Program-made: the position numbers and the translations under genes | Source: Thiococcus pfennigii | GTDB taxonomy: Bacteria; Pseudomonadota; Gammaproteobacteria; Chromatiales; Chromatiaceae | Direction: 5' to 3' | Length of the DNA stretch: 64,000 bases | Assembly: GCF_016583835.1 (NCBI RefSeq) | Contig: NZ_NRRW01000006.1 | Location: forward strand, 41,732 to 105,731 | Shown: in pieces, positions 54,772 to 63,972 of the stretch | Numbering within the stretch: position 1 is the first letter of the stretch | Layout of the letters: every line of letters starts with the position of its first letter | Notes under the pieces: model-generated | What the model was told of the DNA's origin: nothing | The model's database searches: none | Seen by the model: the letters and a program-made list of their open reading frames with translations, nothing else

Positions 54772-55114
54772 TTGTCCTTCTGCGCGAGCCTTCTTTTGCC
54801 GCATCGCAACGGGTTTCGACATCATTTCGAGGCCGAACCCCATCGATTCCCGGTGGCCCAAGAGGCCGGGGCACTGGCGGCGAAGGCCGCCGCCGAGCCT
54901 GGCCGGCATGATCGGATCCTCGTCAACCTCAGCGAGCCCCAGCCCAGGGACCAGGCCGTGGAGGTGGCCCGATGCCCGATCGAGGCGGGCACCCTGCGCC
55001 CTCGGCGCTGGGCGTCGCCAAGAAGTACGACGATACGGCCCCGAGCGATCCGCTACACTGATCAGGAACCGTCCCGGCCCGCCGCGAGCCGGGCGCGCAC
55101 CCTGGAGTGAGCCG

Positions 55115-56167
55115 ATGCGCAGGTTGCCGGTGTTCTTCGTCCTCGACTGCTCGGAGTCCATGGCGGGCGAGGGCCTGCGGAAGATGGAGGATGGTCTCCA
55201 GGGGATTGTCCGTTCGCTGCGCGCCAATCCGCACGCGCTCGAGACGGTGCACATCTCGGTGATCGCCTTCGCCGGCCTGGCGAAGACCATCGTCCCGCTG
55301 GTCGAGCTCTTCTCCTTCTATCCCCCGAAGCTGCCGCTCGGCGGCGGCACCAGCCTCGGCGGTGCGCTCGAGGCGCTGATGGGCGAGATCGACGCCTCGG
55401 TGCAGCGCACCACGGCCGAGCGCAAGGGCGACTGGCGCCCGGTCGTCTACCTCTTCACCGACGGGCGTCCGACCGACGACCCGGGGCCGGCGATCGAGCG
55501 CTGGCGGGCGCGTTACGCCGAGGGGGCCGCGCTGATCGCAGTCGGGATCGGCGCGGATGTGGATTTCGCCGTCCTCAAGCGGCTGACCGATCAGGTCCTC
55601 CTCTTCGACGAGGGCGAGGCCGGCGACTTCGCGCGGCTCGTCGACTGGGTCAGCGCCTCGATCCTGGCCAGGAGCCAGCCGCTCGGCGCGGCGCGCGACG
55701 GGCGCGCCGAGGCGGTCCTCGATACGTCGGTCCTGCGCCTCGTCAAGGAGTCTCCGCCGGTGCGCCCCGATGCCGCCTGCGTGACCTTGGTCGGGCGCTG
55801 CCAGAACACGCGCCGCGCCTACCTCATCAAGTACGAACGCGAGCGCCGCGAGGTCGCGACCGGTGCGCTGCGCGTCGACGTCTCGCTCTACCGGCTGGCC
55901 GGCTGCTACCCGCTCGAGGAGGCCTATTTCGACTGGTCGGATCCGCGCACCGGCGGCCTGGAGGTCAGCACCTCCGAGCTCCTCGGCGTGCCCGGCTGTC
56001 CGCACTGCGGCAACGCGACGGCCTTCGCCCTCTGCGGCTGCGGTCGGCTCCTATGCGTCGGCGGTCCTGGCGAGGCCGTCTGTCCCTGGTGCGGCCGACA
56101 GGCCAGCTTCAGCGCCGGCCCGTCGCCCGACGAGGGCGGCTTTGCCGTCGGGCGCGGCCTCGGCTGA
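55115..56167 (+). CDS. TerY-like VWA protein with C-terminal zinc-ribbon domain
   Basis: 350 residues. VWA domain at about 1-200 with the metal-site motif VLDCSESM (Asp11, Ser13, Ser15), GGTSLGGAL and LFTDGRPTDD. The last 100 residues match a TerY-C-type metal-binding domain: CPHCGNATAFALCGCGRLLCVGG and VCPWCG. TerY proteins act with a phosphatase and a kinase in chemical stress or defence modules; those partners are not next to it here. The ATG follows GGAGTGAGCCG. Confidence 0.88.
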   Translation: MRRLPVFFVLDCSESMAGEGLRKMEDGLQGIVRSLRANPHALETVHISVIAFAGLAKTIVPLVELFSFYPPKLPLGGGTSLGGALEALMGEIDASVQRTTAERKGDWRPVVYLFTDGRPTDDPGPAIERWRARYAEGAALIAVGIGADVDFAVLKRLTDQVLLFDEGEAGDFARLVDWVSASILARSQPLGAARDGRAEAVLDTSVLRLVKESPPVRPDAACVTLVGRCQNTRRAYLIKYERERREVATGALRVDVSLYRLAGCYPLEEAYFDWSDPRTGGLEVSTSELLGVPGCPHCGNATAFALCGCGRLLCVGGPGEAVCPWCGRQASFSAGPSPDEGGFAVGRGLG

Positions 56168-56198
56168 CGGCGGGCGCGCGCTCGCCCCGGGGGTCCCC

Positions 56199-56510
56199 GT
56201 GCAGCGTCTCTACGAGGCCCGCGACCGGATCGAGGCCCAGCTCCTCGTCGACCTCCTCGGTCGCCACCGCATCGGCGCCGCCATCTTCGGCGACTACCTG
56301 GCCGGGGCCGCCGGCGAGCTGCCGGCCGGCATTTGGCCGACGGTCTGGGTCCTCGATGAGGCCGACCTGGGGCGGGCCCGCGCCCTGCTCGCGCAGTTTC
56401 TCGCCGCCGCGGACCGCCCGCCGGGGCCGGACTGGGTCTGCCCCGGCTGCGGCGAACGGCTCGAAGACAGCTTCGAGCTCTGCTGGCGCTGCGGCCGGCC
56501 GCGCGACTGA
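56199..56510 (+). CDS. DUF2007-like protein with C-terminal zinc ribbon
   Basis: 103 residues. The first 70 fit the DUF2007 'putative signal transducing' fold (LYEARDRIEAQLLVDLLGRHRIGAAIFGDYL, then VWVLDEADLGRARALLAQFL). The end is a CxxC-x(n)-CxxC ribbon (CPGCGERLEDSFELCWRCGRPR). Start is GTG at 56199. Gap of 31 bases after the TerY-like gene; probably one transcript. Confidence 0.8.
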   Translation: MQRLYEARDRIEAQLLVDLLGRHRIGAAIFGDYLAGAAGELPAGIWPTVWVLDEADLGRARALLAQFLAAADRPPGPDWVCPGCGERLEDSFELCWRCGRPRD

Positions 56511-56563
56511 CCGCCCGCGCGGTCGGCGGCGCCGCGTTCACCTTCAATGCGCTGCGTCAAGGG

Positions 56564-56600
56564 TCTACATTAGTAGATCGCCTAGAATCGATATATCGAT
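56564..56600 (+). promoter_or_regulatory. Likely promoter/operator region of the hydrogenase operon
   Basis: It contains TCTAC-ATTA-GTAGA (56564-56577), a -10-like TAGAAT (56583-56588) and a perfect palindrome ATCGATATATCGAT (56587-56600) just before the first gene. A regulator-binding role for the palindrome is inference. Confidence 0.45.
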
Positions 56601-56613
56601 GACGGGGGGATCC

Positions 56614-57027
56614 GTGTCCGATCCAGCCACCATGCCCGCGGCCGGCGGCCCCGACTGGGACGCCGCGAAGGCCATCCTGAACGAGGTGCGCCACGCGCTG
56701 CGGCACTTCGTGGCGACGGGCGAGTCGACCCTGATCGACCTGCGCGCCCAACCGTTCGCCCCGGGCGACCTGGAGCGGCTCCTCGCCTGGCTCGGGCGCG
56801 GCGAGGTCGAGGCGCGCGTCGAGGCCCTCGGGCCGACGCGGGTCTGGGAGAGTGCGGTCCCCGGCGTTTGGCTCGTCGACCACCGTGACGGCGACGACCA
56901 GCGGTTGACCCTGCAGATCGAGGTCGCTGAGTTTCCGGAGATCCTGCGCTCGCCGGCGCAGGACATCGAACAGGCCGTCGCCATCCTCGACGCCCGCCTG
57001 GGTGCCGCGGCGGACGGCGGCCCTTGA
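56614..57027 (+). CDS. HupH-like hydrogenase expression protein
   Basis: 137 residues. The segment ARVEALGPTRVWESAVPGVWLVDHRDGDDQRLTLQIEVAEFPEILRSP matches the HupH C-terminal family (pattern V-E-S-A-V-P-G-V-W). Full-length HupH/HyaF proteins are about 280 residues with two such modules, so this is a single-module form. The start is GTG at 56614, 5 bases after GGGGGGA; an ATG at 56599 lies inside a palindrome. It is followed by the small hydrogenase subunit after 29 bases. Confidence 0.75.
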   Translation: MSDPATMPAAGGPDWDAAKAILNEVRHALRHFVATGESTLIDLRAQPFAPGDLERLLAWLGRGEVEARVEALGPTRVWESAVPGVWLVDHRDGDDQRLTLQIEVAEFPEILRSPAQDIEQAVAILDARLGAAADGGP

Positions 57028-57056
57028 CCCTCACAGAGCCAGTGCGAGGAGGGACC

Positions 57057-58154
57057 ATGGCGGCATCGAAGACCCTCGGCGAGAGGCTGCGCGAGCGGGG
57101 CGTGTCGCGCCGCGGCTTCCTGAAGTACTGTGCGGCGACGGCCTCGCTGATGGCCCTGCCGCCGAGCATGGCGCCGGCCATCGCCGCGGCGCTGGAGCGG
57201 GCGCGGCGCCCGTCGGTGATCTGGCTGTCGTTCCAGGAGTGCACCGGCTGCACCGAATCGCTGACGCGCAGCTTCTCGCCGACGATCGAGGATCTGATCC
57301 TCGACGTCGTCTCGCTCGACTACCACCACACCCTCCAGGCCGCCTCGGGCGAGGCCGCCGAGCGGGCGCGCGAGGAGGCGATGCGCGCGCACTGGGGCGA
57401 GTACCTGCTGGTCGTCGACGGGTCGTTGCCGGGGCCGCGGGCCAACCCGGGCTACTCGACGATCGCCGGCATCTCCAATCTCCAGATGCTCGAGGAGGCC
57501 CTCGCCGGGGCCGCGGCCGTGATCGCGATCGGCACCTGTGCCGCCTTCGGTGGCCTGCCGCAGGCCCGGCCCAACCCGACCGGCGCCGTCTCGGTCTCCG
57601 ACATCGTCACCGACAAGCCGGTCATCAATGTCCCCGGCTGCCCGCCGGTGCCGATGGTCATCACGGGCGTGCTCGCCCAGTACCTGGTCTTCGGCCAGTT
57701 GCCGGAGCTCGATGAGTACCGCCGCCCGCGGGCCTTCTACGGCCAGGCGATCCACGACCGCTGCTACCGCCGGCCGTTCTACGACAAGGGGCTCTTCGCC
57801 GAGACCTTCGACGACGAAGGCGCGCGCGCCGGCTGGTGCCTCTACCGGCTCGGCTGCAAGGGGCCGAGCACCTACAACGCCTGCGCGACCATGCGCTGGA
57901 ACGGCGGTACGAGCTGGCCGGTCGAGGCCGGCGCCCCTTGCCTCGGCTGTTCCGAGGCGAGTTTCTGGGATGCCGGCGGCTTCTACCGGGCGCTCTCGGT
58001 GCCGGCCGAGATCGACGGGGCGCGGATCCTGGCCGCCGGGGCGGTCGGTGCCGTCGTCGGTGGTGCCGCGGTCGCCCTGACGCGGCGGCGGGTGCGCGCC
58101 GGGGAGCAGGCGCGCGAGCCGGTCACGGTCGACGAGCTGGAGCAGCGGCAATGA
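57057..58154 (+). CDS. hynS: [NiFe] hydrogenase small subunit, Isp type
   Basis: 365 residues. Electron-transfer subunit carrying three iron-sulfur clusters. Twin-arginine signal SRRGFLKYCAATASLMALPP near 17-36. Cluster ligands CTGCTE (62-67), IGTCAAFGG, VPGCPPVP, the medial/distal motifs HDRCYRRPFYD, GWCLYRLGCKGPSTYNAC and LGCSEASFWD. A C-terminal helix ILAAGAVGAVVGGAAVAL anchors it. Ribosome site AGGAGGGACC. Its stop overlaps isp1 (ATGA). Placement before isp1 is typical of group 1e enzymes such as Thiocapsa HynSL. Confidence 0.95.
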   Translation: MAASKTLGERLRERGVSRRGFLKYCAATASLMALPPSMAPAIAAALERARRPSVIWLSFQECTGCTESLTRSFSPTIEDLILDVVSLDYHHTLQAASGEAAERAREEAMRAHWGEYLLVVDGSLPGPRANPGYSTIAGISNLQMLEEALAGAAAVIAIGTCAAFGGLPQARPNPTGAVSVSDIVTDKPVINVPGCPPVPMVITGVLAQYLVFGQLPELDEYRRPRAFYGQAIHDRCYRRPFYDKGLFAETFDDEGARAGWCLYRLGCKGPSTYNACATMRWNGGTSWPVEAGAPCLGCSEASFWDAGGFYRALSVPAEIDGARILAAGAVGAVVGGAAVALTRRRVRAGEQAREPVTVDELEQRQ

Positions 58155-58813
58155 GCGATCCGATGGCATTCCTGCTGTGGGTGAAGGGACCCATGTTCAA
58201 TTGGGCGCTGGCGATCTTCGCGCTCGGGACCCTCGCGCGGCTCCTGGAGATCTTTCTGCTCGGGCGTCGGCCGAACTACGCCGAGCCGCGCGGTGGCGAG
58301 TGGGGGCCGGGGCTGCGCACGGTCCTGACCCGCTCGGTGGCCGATCCGGGGACCTTCCAACGGGCGCCGTTCGACGTCCTCGTCGGCTGGATTTGGCACG
58401 TGGGCTTCCTGATCGCGCTGCTCCTGTTCATCCCGCACATCGAGTTGATCCAGGCCCTGATCGGCCTCGGCTGGCCTGGGCTGCCGAACCCGGTCGTCGA
58501 CGCGGCGACGGCGGTGACCCTGGTCGCGCTGGTCGCGACCCTGATCCACCGGCTGCGCCACCCGGTCAAGCGGCACCTGAGCACGGCCGAGGACTACCTG
58601 ATCTGGACCGTGACCTTCCTGCCGCTGATCACCGGTTATCTCGCCTATCACCGGCTGATCGGGCCCTATCCGCTGGCGCTCGGGCTGCACATCCTCGCCG
58701 CCGAGATCTTTCTGATCGTGCTGCCCTTCACCAAGCTCACGCACATCTTCACGGCCTTCATCGCCCGCTGGTACAACGGCGCCATCTTCGGTCGCAAGGG
58801 GGTCCAGTCATGA
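58151..58813 (+). CDS. isp1: Isp1: hydrogenase-linked b-type cytochrome
   Basis: 220 residues with about five membrane helices. It resembles NarI-type gamma subunits: FDVLVGWIWHVGFLIALLLFIPHI and LIHRLRHPVKRHLSTAEDYLIWTVTF, with His residues for heme b and LALGLHILAAEIFLIVLPFTKLTHIF. It should pass electrons between hydrogenase and quinone or Isp2 in the inner membrane. It overlaps genes at both ends by ATGA. Confidence 0.92.
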   Translation: MSDPMAFLLWVKGPMFNWALAIFALGTLARLLEIFLLGRRPNYAEPRGGEWGPGLRTVLTRSVADPGTFQRAPFDVLVGWIWHVGFLIALLLFIPHIELIQALIGLGWPGLPNPVVDAATAVTLVALVATLIHRLRHPVKRHLSTAEDYLIWTVTFLPLITGYLAYHRLIGPYPLALGLHILAAEIFLIVLPFTKLTHIFTAFIARWYNGAIFGRKGVQS

Positions 58814-60072
58814 GCGAGCCGTCCATCGAGCGCGGCCTCCAGGCATTGCGCGCCGAGATCGACGCCCCGGTCGCCGCCTTCTTCTCGAGCTGCGTGCACT
58901 GCGGCCTCTGCGCCCAGGCCTGTCCCTTCTATCTGGAGACCGGCGATCCGAAGTACACACCGGTCCTGAAGCTCGAGCCGTTGCGCCGCGTCTGGGAGCG
59001 GGAGTTCACGCTGTGGGGCCGTATCAAGGCGGGGCTCGGGCTGTCGCCGAAGGTCACGGATGCGCTGCTCGCCGAGTGGGAGGAGCTCCTCTACGACTCC
59101 TGCACCATGTGCGGGCGCTGCTCGCTGGTCTGTCCGGTCGGCAACGACCTCCAGTACATGATCCGCAAGGCGCGCGAGGGCATGGTCGCCTCGGGCCACG
59201 CCCCGGAGGGTCTGATCGGCGCCGCGGTGCGGGCCGTGCAGACGGGTAGCCCGATGGGGCTCCAGTGGAAGACCCTCGAGGTCCAGATCCGGCATGTCGA
59301 GTCGAGCACCGGCCTCACGGTGCCGGTCGACGTGCCCGATGTCGAGTACCTGGTGCTCCTCTCGTCGATGGAGATCATCAACTTCCCCGAGTACCTGGAG
59401 GCGATCGCGCGGATCTTCGACCACGCCGGGGTCGGCTGGACCCTGAGCACCGACTGCTTCGAGGCGACCAATGCCGGCGTCCAGATCGGCTCGAAGGACA
59501 TCGCCGCGACCCTGGTGCAACGCATCGTCGATGCCGCCGTGAAGCTGCGCGTGAAGAACGTCATCAGCCCCGAGTGCGGCCATGCCTACACGGCGGTGCG
59601 CTGGGAGGGGCCGAACCTGATCGGGCGGCCCTATCCGTTCCACGTCTATCACATCATCGAGGTGCTCGATGCGCTGCGCGCCGCCGGGCGCCTCCGTACC
59701 GAGGGCAAGGAGACCGATCGCCTGTCGCTGCACGACCCCTGCAACCTGGCGCGCAAGAGCGGCGTCATCCAGGAGCAGCGCAACCTGATGGACCTGGTGG
59801 CCGAGAACTTCGTCGACTTGGAGGAGCACGGCCGCTACCAATGGTGCTGCGGCGCCGGCGGCGGGGTCAGTTCCAACGAGCGCGCCGATGCGCTGCGGCG
59901 GGCCGCCTTCAAGCGCAAGAAGGCCCAGATCGAGGCCGTCGAGCCGGAGCGGATGGTGACCATGTGCGCGACCTGCCGGACCCAGCTCGAGGAGGGCCTG
60001 GAGGAGTTCAACATGGACATCCCGGTCGTCGGCCTGACCGAGATGCTGGCCGAGCACCTGGTCGAGAAGTAG
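58810..60072 (+). CDS. isp2: Isp2: HdrD/GlpC-like iron-sulfur protein
   Basis: 420 residues. Two 4Fe-4S motifs (CVHCGLCAQACP near 28 and CTMCGRCSLVCP near 98), then two CCG-type domains of the heterodisulfide reductase family (ISPECGHAYTAVRW; WCCGAGGGVSSNE; TMCATCRTQLEEG). Cytoplasmic partner of Isp1. Ends 91 bases before hynL. Confidence 0.93.
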   Translation: MSEPSIERGLQALRAEIDAPVAAFFSSCVHCGLCAQACPFYLETGDPKYTPVLKLEPLRRVWEREFTLWGRIKAGLGLSPKVTDALLAEWEELLYDSCTMCGRCSLVCPVGNDLQYMIRKAREGMVASGHAPEGLIGAAVRAVQTGSPMGLQWKTLEVQIRHVESSTGLTVPVDVPDVEYLVLLSSMEIINFPEYLEAIARIFDHAGVGWTLSTDCFEATNAGVQIGSKDIAATLVQRIVDAAVKLRVKNVISPECGHAYTAVRWEGPNLIGRPYPFHVYHIIEVLDALRAAGRLRTEGKETDRLSLHDPCNLARKSGVIQEQRNLMDLVAENFVDLEEHGRYQWCCGAGGGVSSNERADALRRAAFKRKKAQIEAVEPERMVTMCATCRTQLEEGLEEFNMDIPVVGLTEMLAEHLVEK

Positions 60073-60163
60073 CCGCGGCCGCGAGCGACAGCCCGAGAGA
60101 CAGCCCCAGAGAAAGCCGGGGGCCGCGCCGCCGGGCGCGGTCCCGCGCCGGAGAGCCATCGCC

Positions 60164-61894
60164 ATGACCGAACGCGTCGTCGTCGACCCCATCACCCGCA
60201 TCGAGGGCCACCTGCGCATCGAGGCCGAGCTCTCGGGCGATACCATCATCGGGGCCTACTCCTCGGGCACCATGGTGCGCGGCATCGAGACCATCCTGCG
60301 CGGGCGCGACCCGCGCGACGCCTGGGCCTTCACGCAGCGCATCTGTGGGGTCTGTACGCTGGTGCACGGCATCGCGGCGGTGCGCGCCGTCGAGGATGCG
60401 CTCGGCTACGAGATCCCGGCCAACGCGCAGCTGATCCGCAACCTGATGATCGGCGCCCAGTTCGTGCACGATCACGTGATGCACTTCTATCACCTGCATG
60501 CCCTCGACTGGGTCGACATCGTCTCGGCCTTGCAGGCGGACCCCAAGCAGACCTCGGCGCTGGCCCAGTCGATCAGCGACTATCCGAAGAGCTCGCCCGG
60601 GTATTTCGCCGACGTGCAGCGGCGCCTCAAGGGCTTCGTCGAGGGCGGGCAGCTCGGGATCTTCGCCAACGGCTATTGGGGCCATCCGGCCTACCGGCTG
60701 CCGGCCGAGGCCAACCTGATGGCGGTCGCCCACTACCTGGAGGCGCTCGCCTGGCAGCGCGACGCGGCGCGACTGCTGACCATCTTCGGCGGCAAGAACC
60801 CGCACCCGAACTTCGTCGTCGGCGGCGTGACCTCGCCGATCGACCTCGACTCGGACTCTGCGCTCAACGCCAAGCGCCTCGCCCAGGTGCGCACCATCAT
60901 CGACGGGATGCAGACCTTCGTCGACCAGGTCTATCTGCCCGATACGCTCGCGATCGCCGGCTTCTACAAGGACTGGGCCGAGCGCGGCGAGGGGCTCGGC
61001 AACTTCCTCTGCTACGGCGACCTGCCCGCCGGGGCGGCGCTCGACCCGGCGACCTTCCTGTTTCCGCGCGGCGTCATCCTCGATCGGGACCTGTCGCGGC
61101 TTCACGACGTCGATCTGCACGCCGACGACGAGATCCAGGAGTTCATCGCCCATTCCTGGTACGACTACAGCGCCGGCAACGACCAGGGGCTGCACCCCTA
61201 CGACGGCGAGACCAACCTGAGCTACGACGCCCGTGGCGGCGTCGCGCCCCCGTATCGTCAGCTCGACGTCGCGCAGGGGTATTCATGGCTCAAGTCGCCG
61301 CGCTGGAAGGGCCGCTCGGTCGAGGTCGGGCCGCTGGCCCGCGTCCTGATGCTCTACGCGAGCGGCCACGAGCAGACGCGCGGGTTGGTGGACTCGGCGC
61401 TCGCGCGGCTCGACCTGCCGGTCGAGGCCCTGTTCTCGACCCTTGGGCGCACGGCGGCGCGCACGCTGGAGACCAAGGTCATCGCCGATGCCCTGGACGG
61501 CTGGTACGACGCCCTGATCGGCAACGTCCGCGCCGGCGAACTCGCGACCTTCAACGACCGGCTCTGGGAGCCGGCGACCTGGCCACGCGAGGCCCGCGGG
61601 GCCGGCTTCATGGAGGCGCCGCGCGGGGCGCTCGGTCACTGGATCGTCATCGAGGATGGGCGCATCGCCAACTACCAGGCCGTGGTCCCCTCGACCTGGA
61701 ACGCCGGGCCGCGCGATCCTGACGGGGTGCCCGGTGCGTACGAGGCGGCCTTGCAGGACAACACGCAGCTCGTCGATGCGCAGCAGCCGCTGGAGATCCT
61801 GCGCACGATCCACTCGTTCGACCCCTGCATCGCCTGCGCCGTCCACCTGAGCGATCCGCACACCGGCGAGTCGATCGACATCCGGGTGACCTGA
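60164..61894 (+). CDS. hynL: [NiFe] hydrogenase large subunit, Isp type
   Basis: 576 residues. Catalytic subunit with nickel ligands in RICGVC (Cys61, Cys64) and DPCIACAVH (Cys555, Cys558, then His561). The 15 residues after His561 are the peptide normally removed by a dedicated protease. The N-terminus VVVDPITRIEGHLRIE is typical. ATG 60164 follows GAGAGCC. No maturation protease or hyp genes follow in the window. Confidence 0.96.
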   Translation: MTERVVVDPITRIEGHLRIEAELSGDTIIGAYSSGTMVRGIETILRGRDPRDAWAFTQRICGVCTLVHGIAAVRAVEDALGYEIPANAQLIRNLMIGAQFVHDHVMHFYHLHALDWVDIVSALQADPKQTSALAQSISDYPKSSPGYFADVQRRLKGFVEGGQLGIFANGYWGHPAYRLPAEANLMAVAHYLEALAWQRDAARLLTIFGGKNPHPNFVVGGVTSPIDLDSDSALNAKRLAQVRTIIDGMQTFVDQVYLPDTLAIAGFYKDWAERGEGLGNFLCYGDLPAGAALDPATFLFPRGVILDRDLSRLHDVDLHADDEIQEFIAHSWYDYSAGNDQGLHPYDGETNLSYDARGGVAPPYRQLDVAQGYSWLKSPRWKGRSVEVGPLARVLMLYASGHEQTRGLVDSALARLDLPVEALFSTLGRTAARTLETKVIADALDGWYDALIGNVRAGELATFNDRLWEPATWPREARGAGFMEAPRGALGHWIVIEDGRIANYQAVVPSTWNAGPRDPDGVPGAYEAALQDNTQLVDAQQPLEILRTIHSFDPCIACAVHLSDPHTGESIDIRVT

Positions 61895-62030
61895 AGGTCA
61901 AGGTGTCAGTGTGGGGGCCGTGCCGTCGGCGACCGGGACGCCGTTCGGGGCCGTCTGGCGAGGCACGGGCGGCGGTCGAGGAAGGGATTGGAGAAACGGG
62001 AGAAAGGGCGGAGCGTCCCTGCTCGCGGGA

Positions 62031-62056
62031 TGGCCGCCGCGCCTGCGCGCGGCGGC
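62031..62056. terminator. Strong GC hairpin after the hydrogenase operon
   Basis: GGCCGCCGCGC pairs with GCGCGGCGGCC (11-base stem) 137 bases after hynL. No T-run. The 331-base gap to cbbM has no supported gene. Confidence 0.4.
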
Positions 62057-62190
62057 CCCAATCGGGCCATTCTGCGATGGCTGGGGGCTTTCGATCTGAG
62101 GACGGGTCAGATACGAAAGCACGAGCGTCGATCCGCCGCGACGATCCGTCGCCTGGGTCGGCCGACGTTGTCCTCCTCGTGCAAACCGCG

Positions 62191-62209
62191 GGGGCACTGT
62201 CGGTGCCCC
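62191..62209 (-). terminator. Hairpin after cbbM
   Basis: GGGGCAC and GTGCCCC form a 7-base stem around five bases, 17 bases beyond the cbbM stop on the minus strand. Only a short T-run (GTTTG) follows. Confidence 0.4.
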
Positions 62210-62225
62210 ACTCTTGCCTGCCGCC

Positions 62226-63620
62226 TTACGCCTCCAGGGCGAACTTGCCCAGGCGCTCGCGCCAGCCCGGGAAGAGCTGATCGGCATCGTTCGGGAAGGA
62301 GGCGAAGGCGCGGGCGAACTCCTTGTGCTCCTTGGCGAACTCGATCGGGTCGGCGCCGCTCTTCCAGCACTCGTAGGCCTGACGCAGCGACCGGGCGCCG
62401 GCCGCTGGCGAGTCCAAGTGGCCGTAGGAGCCGCCGCCGGCGGTGTTGATCACGTTGCCGTGGCCGAGGTTCTTGAAGAAGCCCGGCAGGCGCAACGCGT
62501 TCATACCACCCGAGATGATCGGCGTCGTCGGCTTCATGCCGTACCACTCCTGATAGTAGATCGGGCCTTCGCAGGCGTCGCGCTCCATCATGTAGGCGAT
62601 GACGCGGTCGTCGGCGTCGCCCTCCATCTTGCCGTAGCCCATGGTGCCGACGTGGATGCCCGAGGCGCCCTGGAGCCGGGCCATCTTGGCCAGCACGAAG
62701 GCCGTGTAGCCGCGCTTGGAGCTCGGCGAGGTCACGGCGCCGTGACCGGCGCGGTGGTAGTGCAGGTACTGATCCGGATACTGGCGGCGGGCGGTCGTGA
62801 CCATGCCCGGGCCGCCGACATAGCCGTCGACGAGGAACGCGAGCTTGTCGGCATCGGGACCGAAGGTCTCCAGCGCGAAGTCGGCGCGCGCGCACATCTC
62901 GAAGTGGTCGTCGGCGGTGATGTTCATCGAGAAGAGCTTGGCCTCGCCGGTCTCGTCCATCGCGCGCTTCATCGCGTCGTAGACCAGCGGCATGACCTGC
63001 TTCACCGGGGCGAAGACCTGGTTGCCCTGCGGTTCGTCGTTCTTGATGAAGTCGCCACCCAGCCAGAACTGGTAGGCGGCCTCGGCGAAGGGCTCGGGGC
63101 GCAGGCCGAGCTTCGGCTTGATGATGGTGCCGGCGATGTAGCCGCCGTCCTGGACCGGGCGGCCGAGGATGCGCCACAGGTCGGCGATGCCTTTCGACGG
63201 GCCGTCGAAGAGCTGGATCGCGCGCGGCGGCACCCAGAAGTCGACCATCTTGGCATATTCGATGTCGCCCATGCCCTGGTTGTTGCCGATGGTCAGGGTC
63301 AGGAAGGACACCATCATCATCCGCCCATCGATCATGTTGCGATCGAAGAGATCCAGCGGGTAGGCGATGCGCATCTCCTCGCGCGCCTCGTCGACGTAGT
63401 AGACGAGCGCGTCGACGCCCTTCGTGAAGTCGTCGGTGGTGCAGACCTCGACGTTGGTGCCGGTCGAGGACTCGGCGGCGAAGTGGGCGGCGGCCTCCAG
63501 ATAGCCGTAGCCGGCCTTGGGCTTCATCCGGTAGGCGCACAGGATGTGCTTGCCTCCGTCGATCAGGTCGATCTCTTTCAGGGTCAGGTCGGCGTAACGT
63601 GCAGACTGGTCGAGAGCCAT
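62226..63620 (-). CDS. cbbM: Ribulose-bisphosphate carboxylase, form II
   Basis: 464 residues. CO2-fixing enzyme of the Calvin cycle, form II by length and sequence ([24 protein letters not shown]). Active-site elements: [12 protein letters not shown] with Lys168, the carbamylated Lys193 in [10 protein letters not shown] (R. rubrum Lys191), [24 protein letters not shown] of loop 6, and [15 protein letters not shown]. Good ribosome site GAGGAAAAT. No small subunit is needed in form II. Confidence 0.98.
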   Translation of the reverse strand: MALDQSARYADLTLKEIDLIDGGKHILCAYRMKPKAGYGYLEAAAHFAAESSTGTNVEVCTTDDFTKGVDALVYYVDEAREEMRIAYPLDLFDRNMIDGRMMMVSFLTLTIGNNQGMGDIEYAKMVDFWVPPRAIQLFDGPSKGIADLWRILGRPVQDGGYIAGTIIKPKLGLRPEPFAEAAYQFWLGGDFIKNDEPQGNQVFAPVKQVMPLVYDAMKRAMDETGEAKLFSMNITADDHFEMCARADFALETFGPDADKLAFLVDGYVGGPGMVTTARRQYPDQYLHYHRAGHGAVTSPSSKRGYTAFVLAKMARLQGASGIHVGTMGYGKMEGDADDRVIAYMMERDACEGPIYYQEWYGMKPTTPIISGGMNALRLPGFFKNLGHGNVINTAGGGSYGHLDSPAAGARSLRQAYECWKSGADPIEFAKEHKEFARAFASFPNDADQLFPGWRERLGKFALEA

Positions 63621-63721
63621 CCGATTTTCCTCGAAGGTTGCTGGGGCGGTAGGCCCCCGGATTTGGTAGAGCCGGCGATGTCGGCCCGGGGGCGGGCCGT
63701 GGCGCCATCGATTTCCAGGCA

Positions 63722-63793
63722 GTTTAGAAGGAATTATTATATAAATACAATCTTAATATTTTATTATGTTCATAATCATCCCTTATGTATTCG
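63722..63793. promoter_or_regulatory. AT-rich upstream region of cbbM
   Basis: A 70-base AT block in very GC-rich DNA about 100-170 bases before cbbM. It contains ATTATG-TT-CATAAT (63763-63776), a dyad of the kind LysR-type CbbR proteins can use, but the exact CbbR consensus is not clear. The 63621-64000 stretch has no supported gene. Confidence 0.5.
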
Positions 63794-63972
63794 GCCGGAT
63801 TCGGTCCTCGGGACCGACGACGATCGTGCGGTCGAGCGCGTGCCGTTGGGAAGGCGAAGGCGGGCCGTCGTTGCGGGTGCCGATGCCCGTGCGCGACGGC
63901 TGCGTGCGGCGTCGTCCGGGGGGCCGGCCTGCTGACGGGGGCGGTGAGGGACGGCCGCCGCACGCGGCGACG

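Noticed and set aside
54826..55110. Possible decayed gene before the TerY-like gene
   Set aside because: A frame reading through this stretch has no start, no ribosome site and no recognisable domain.
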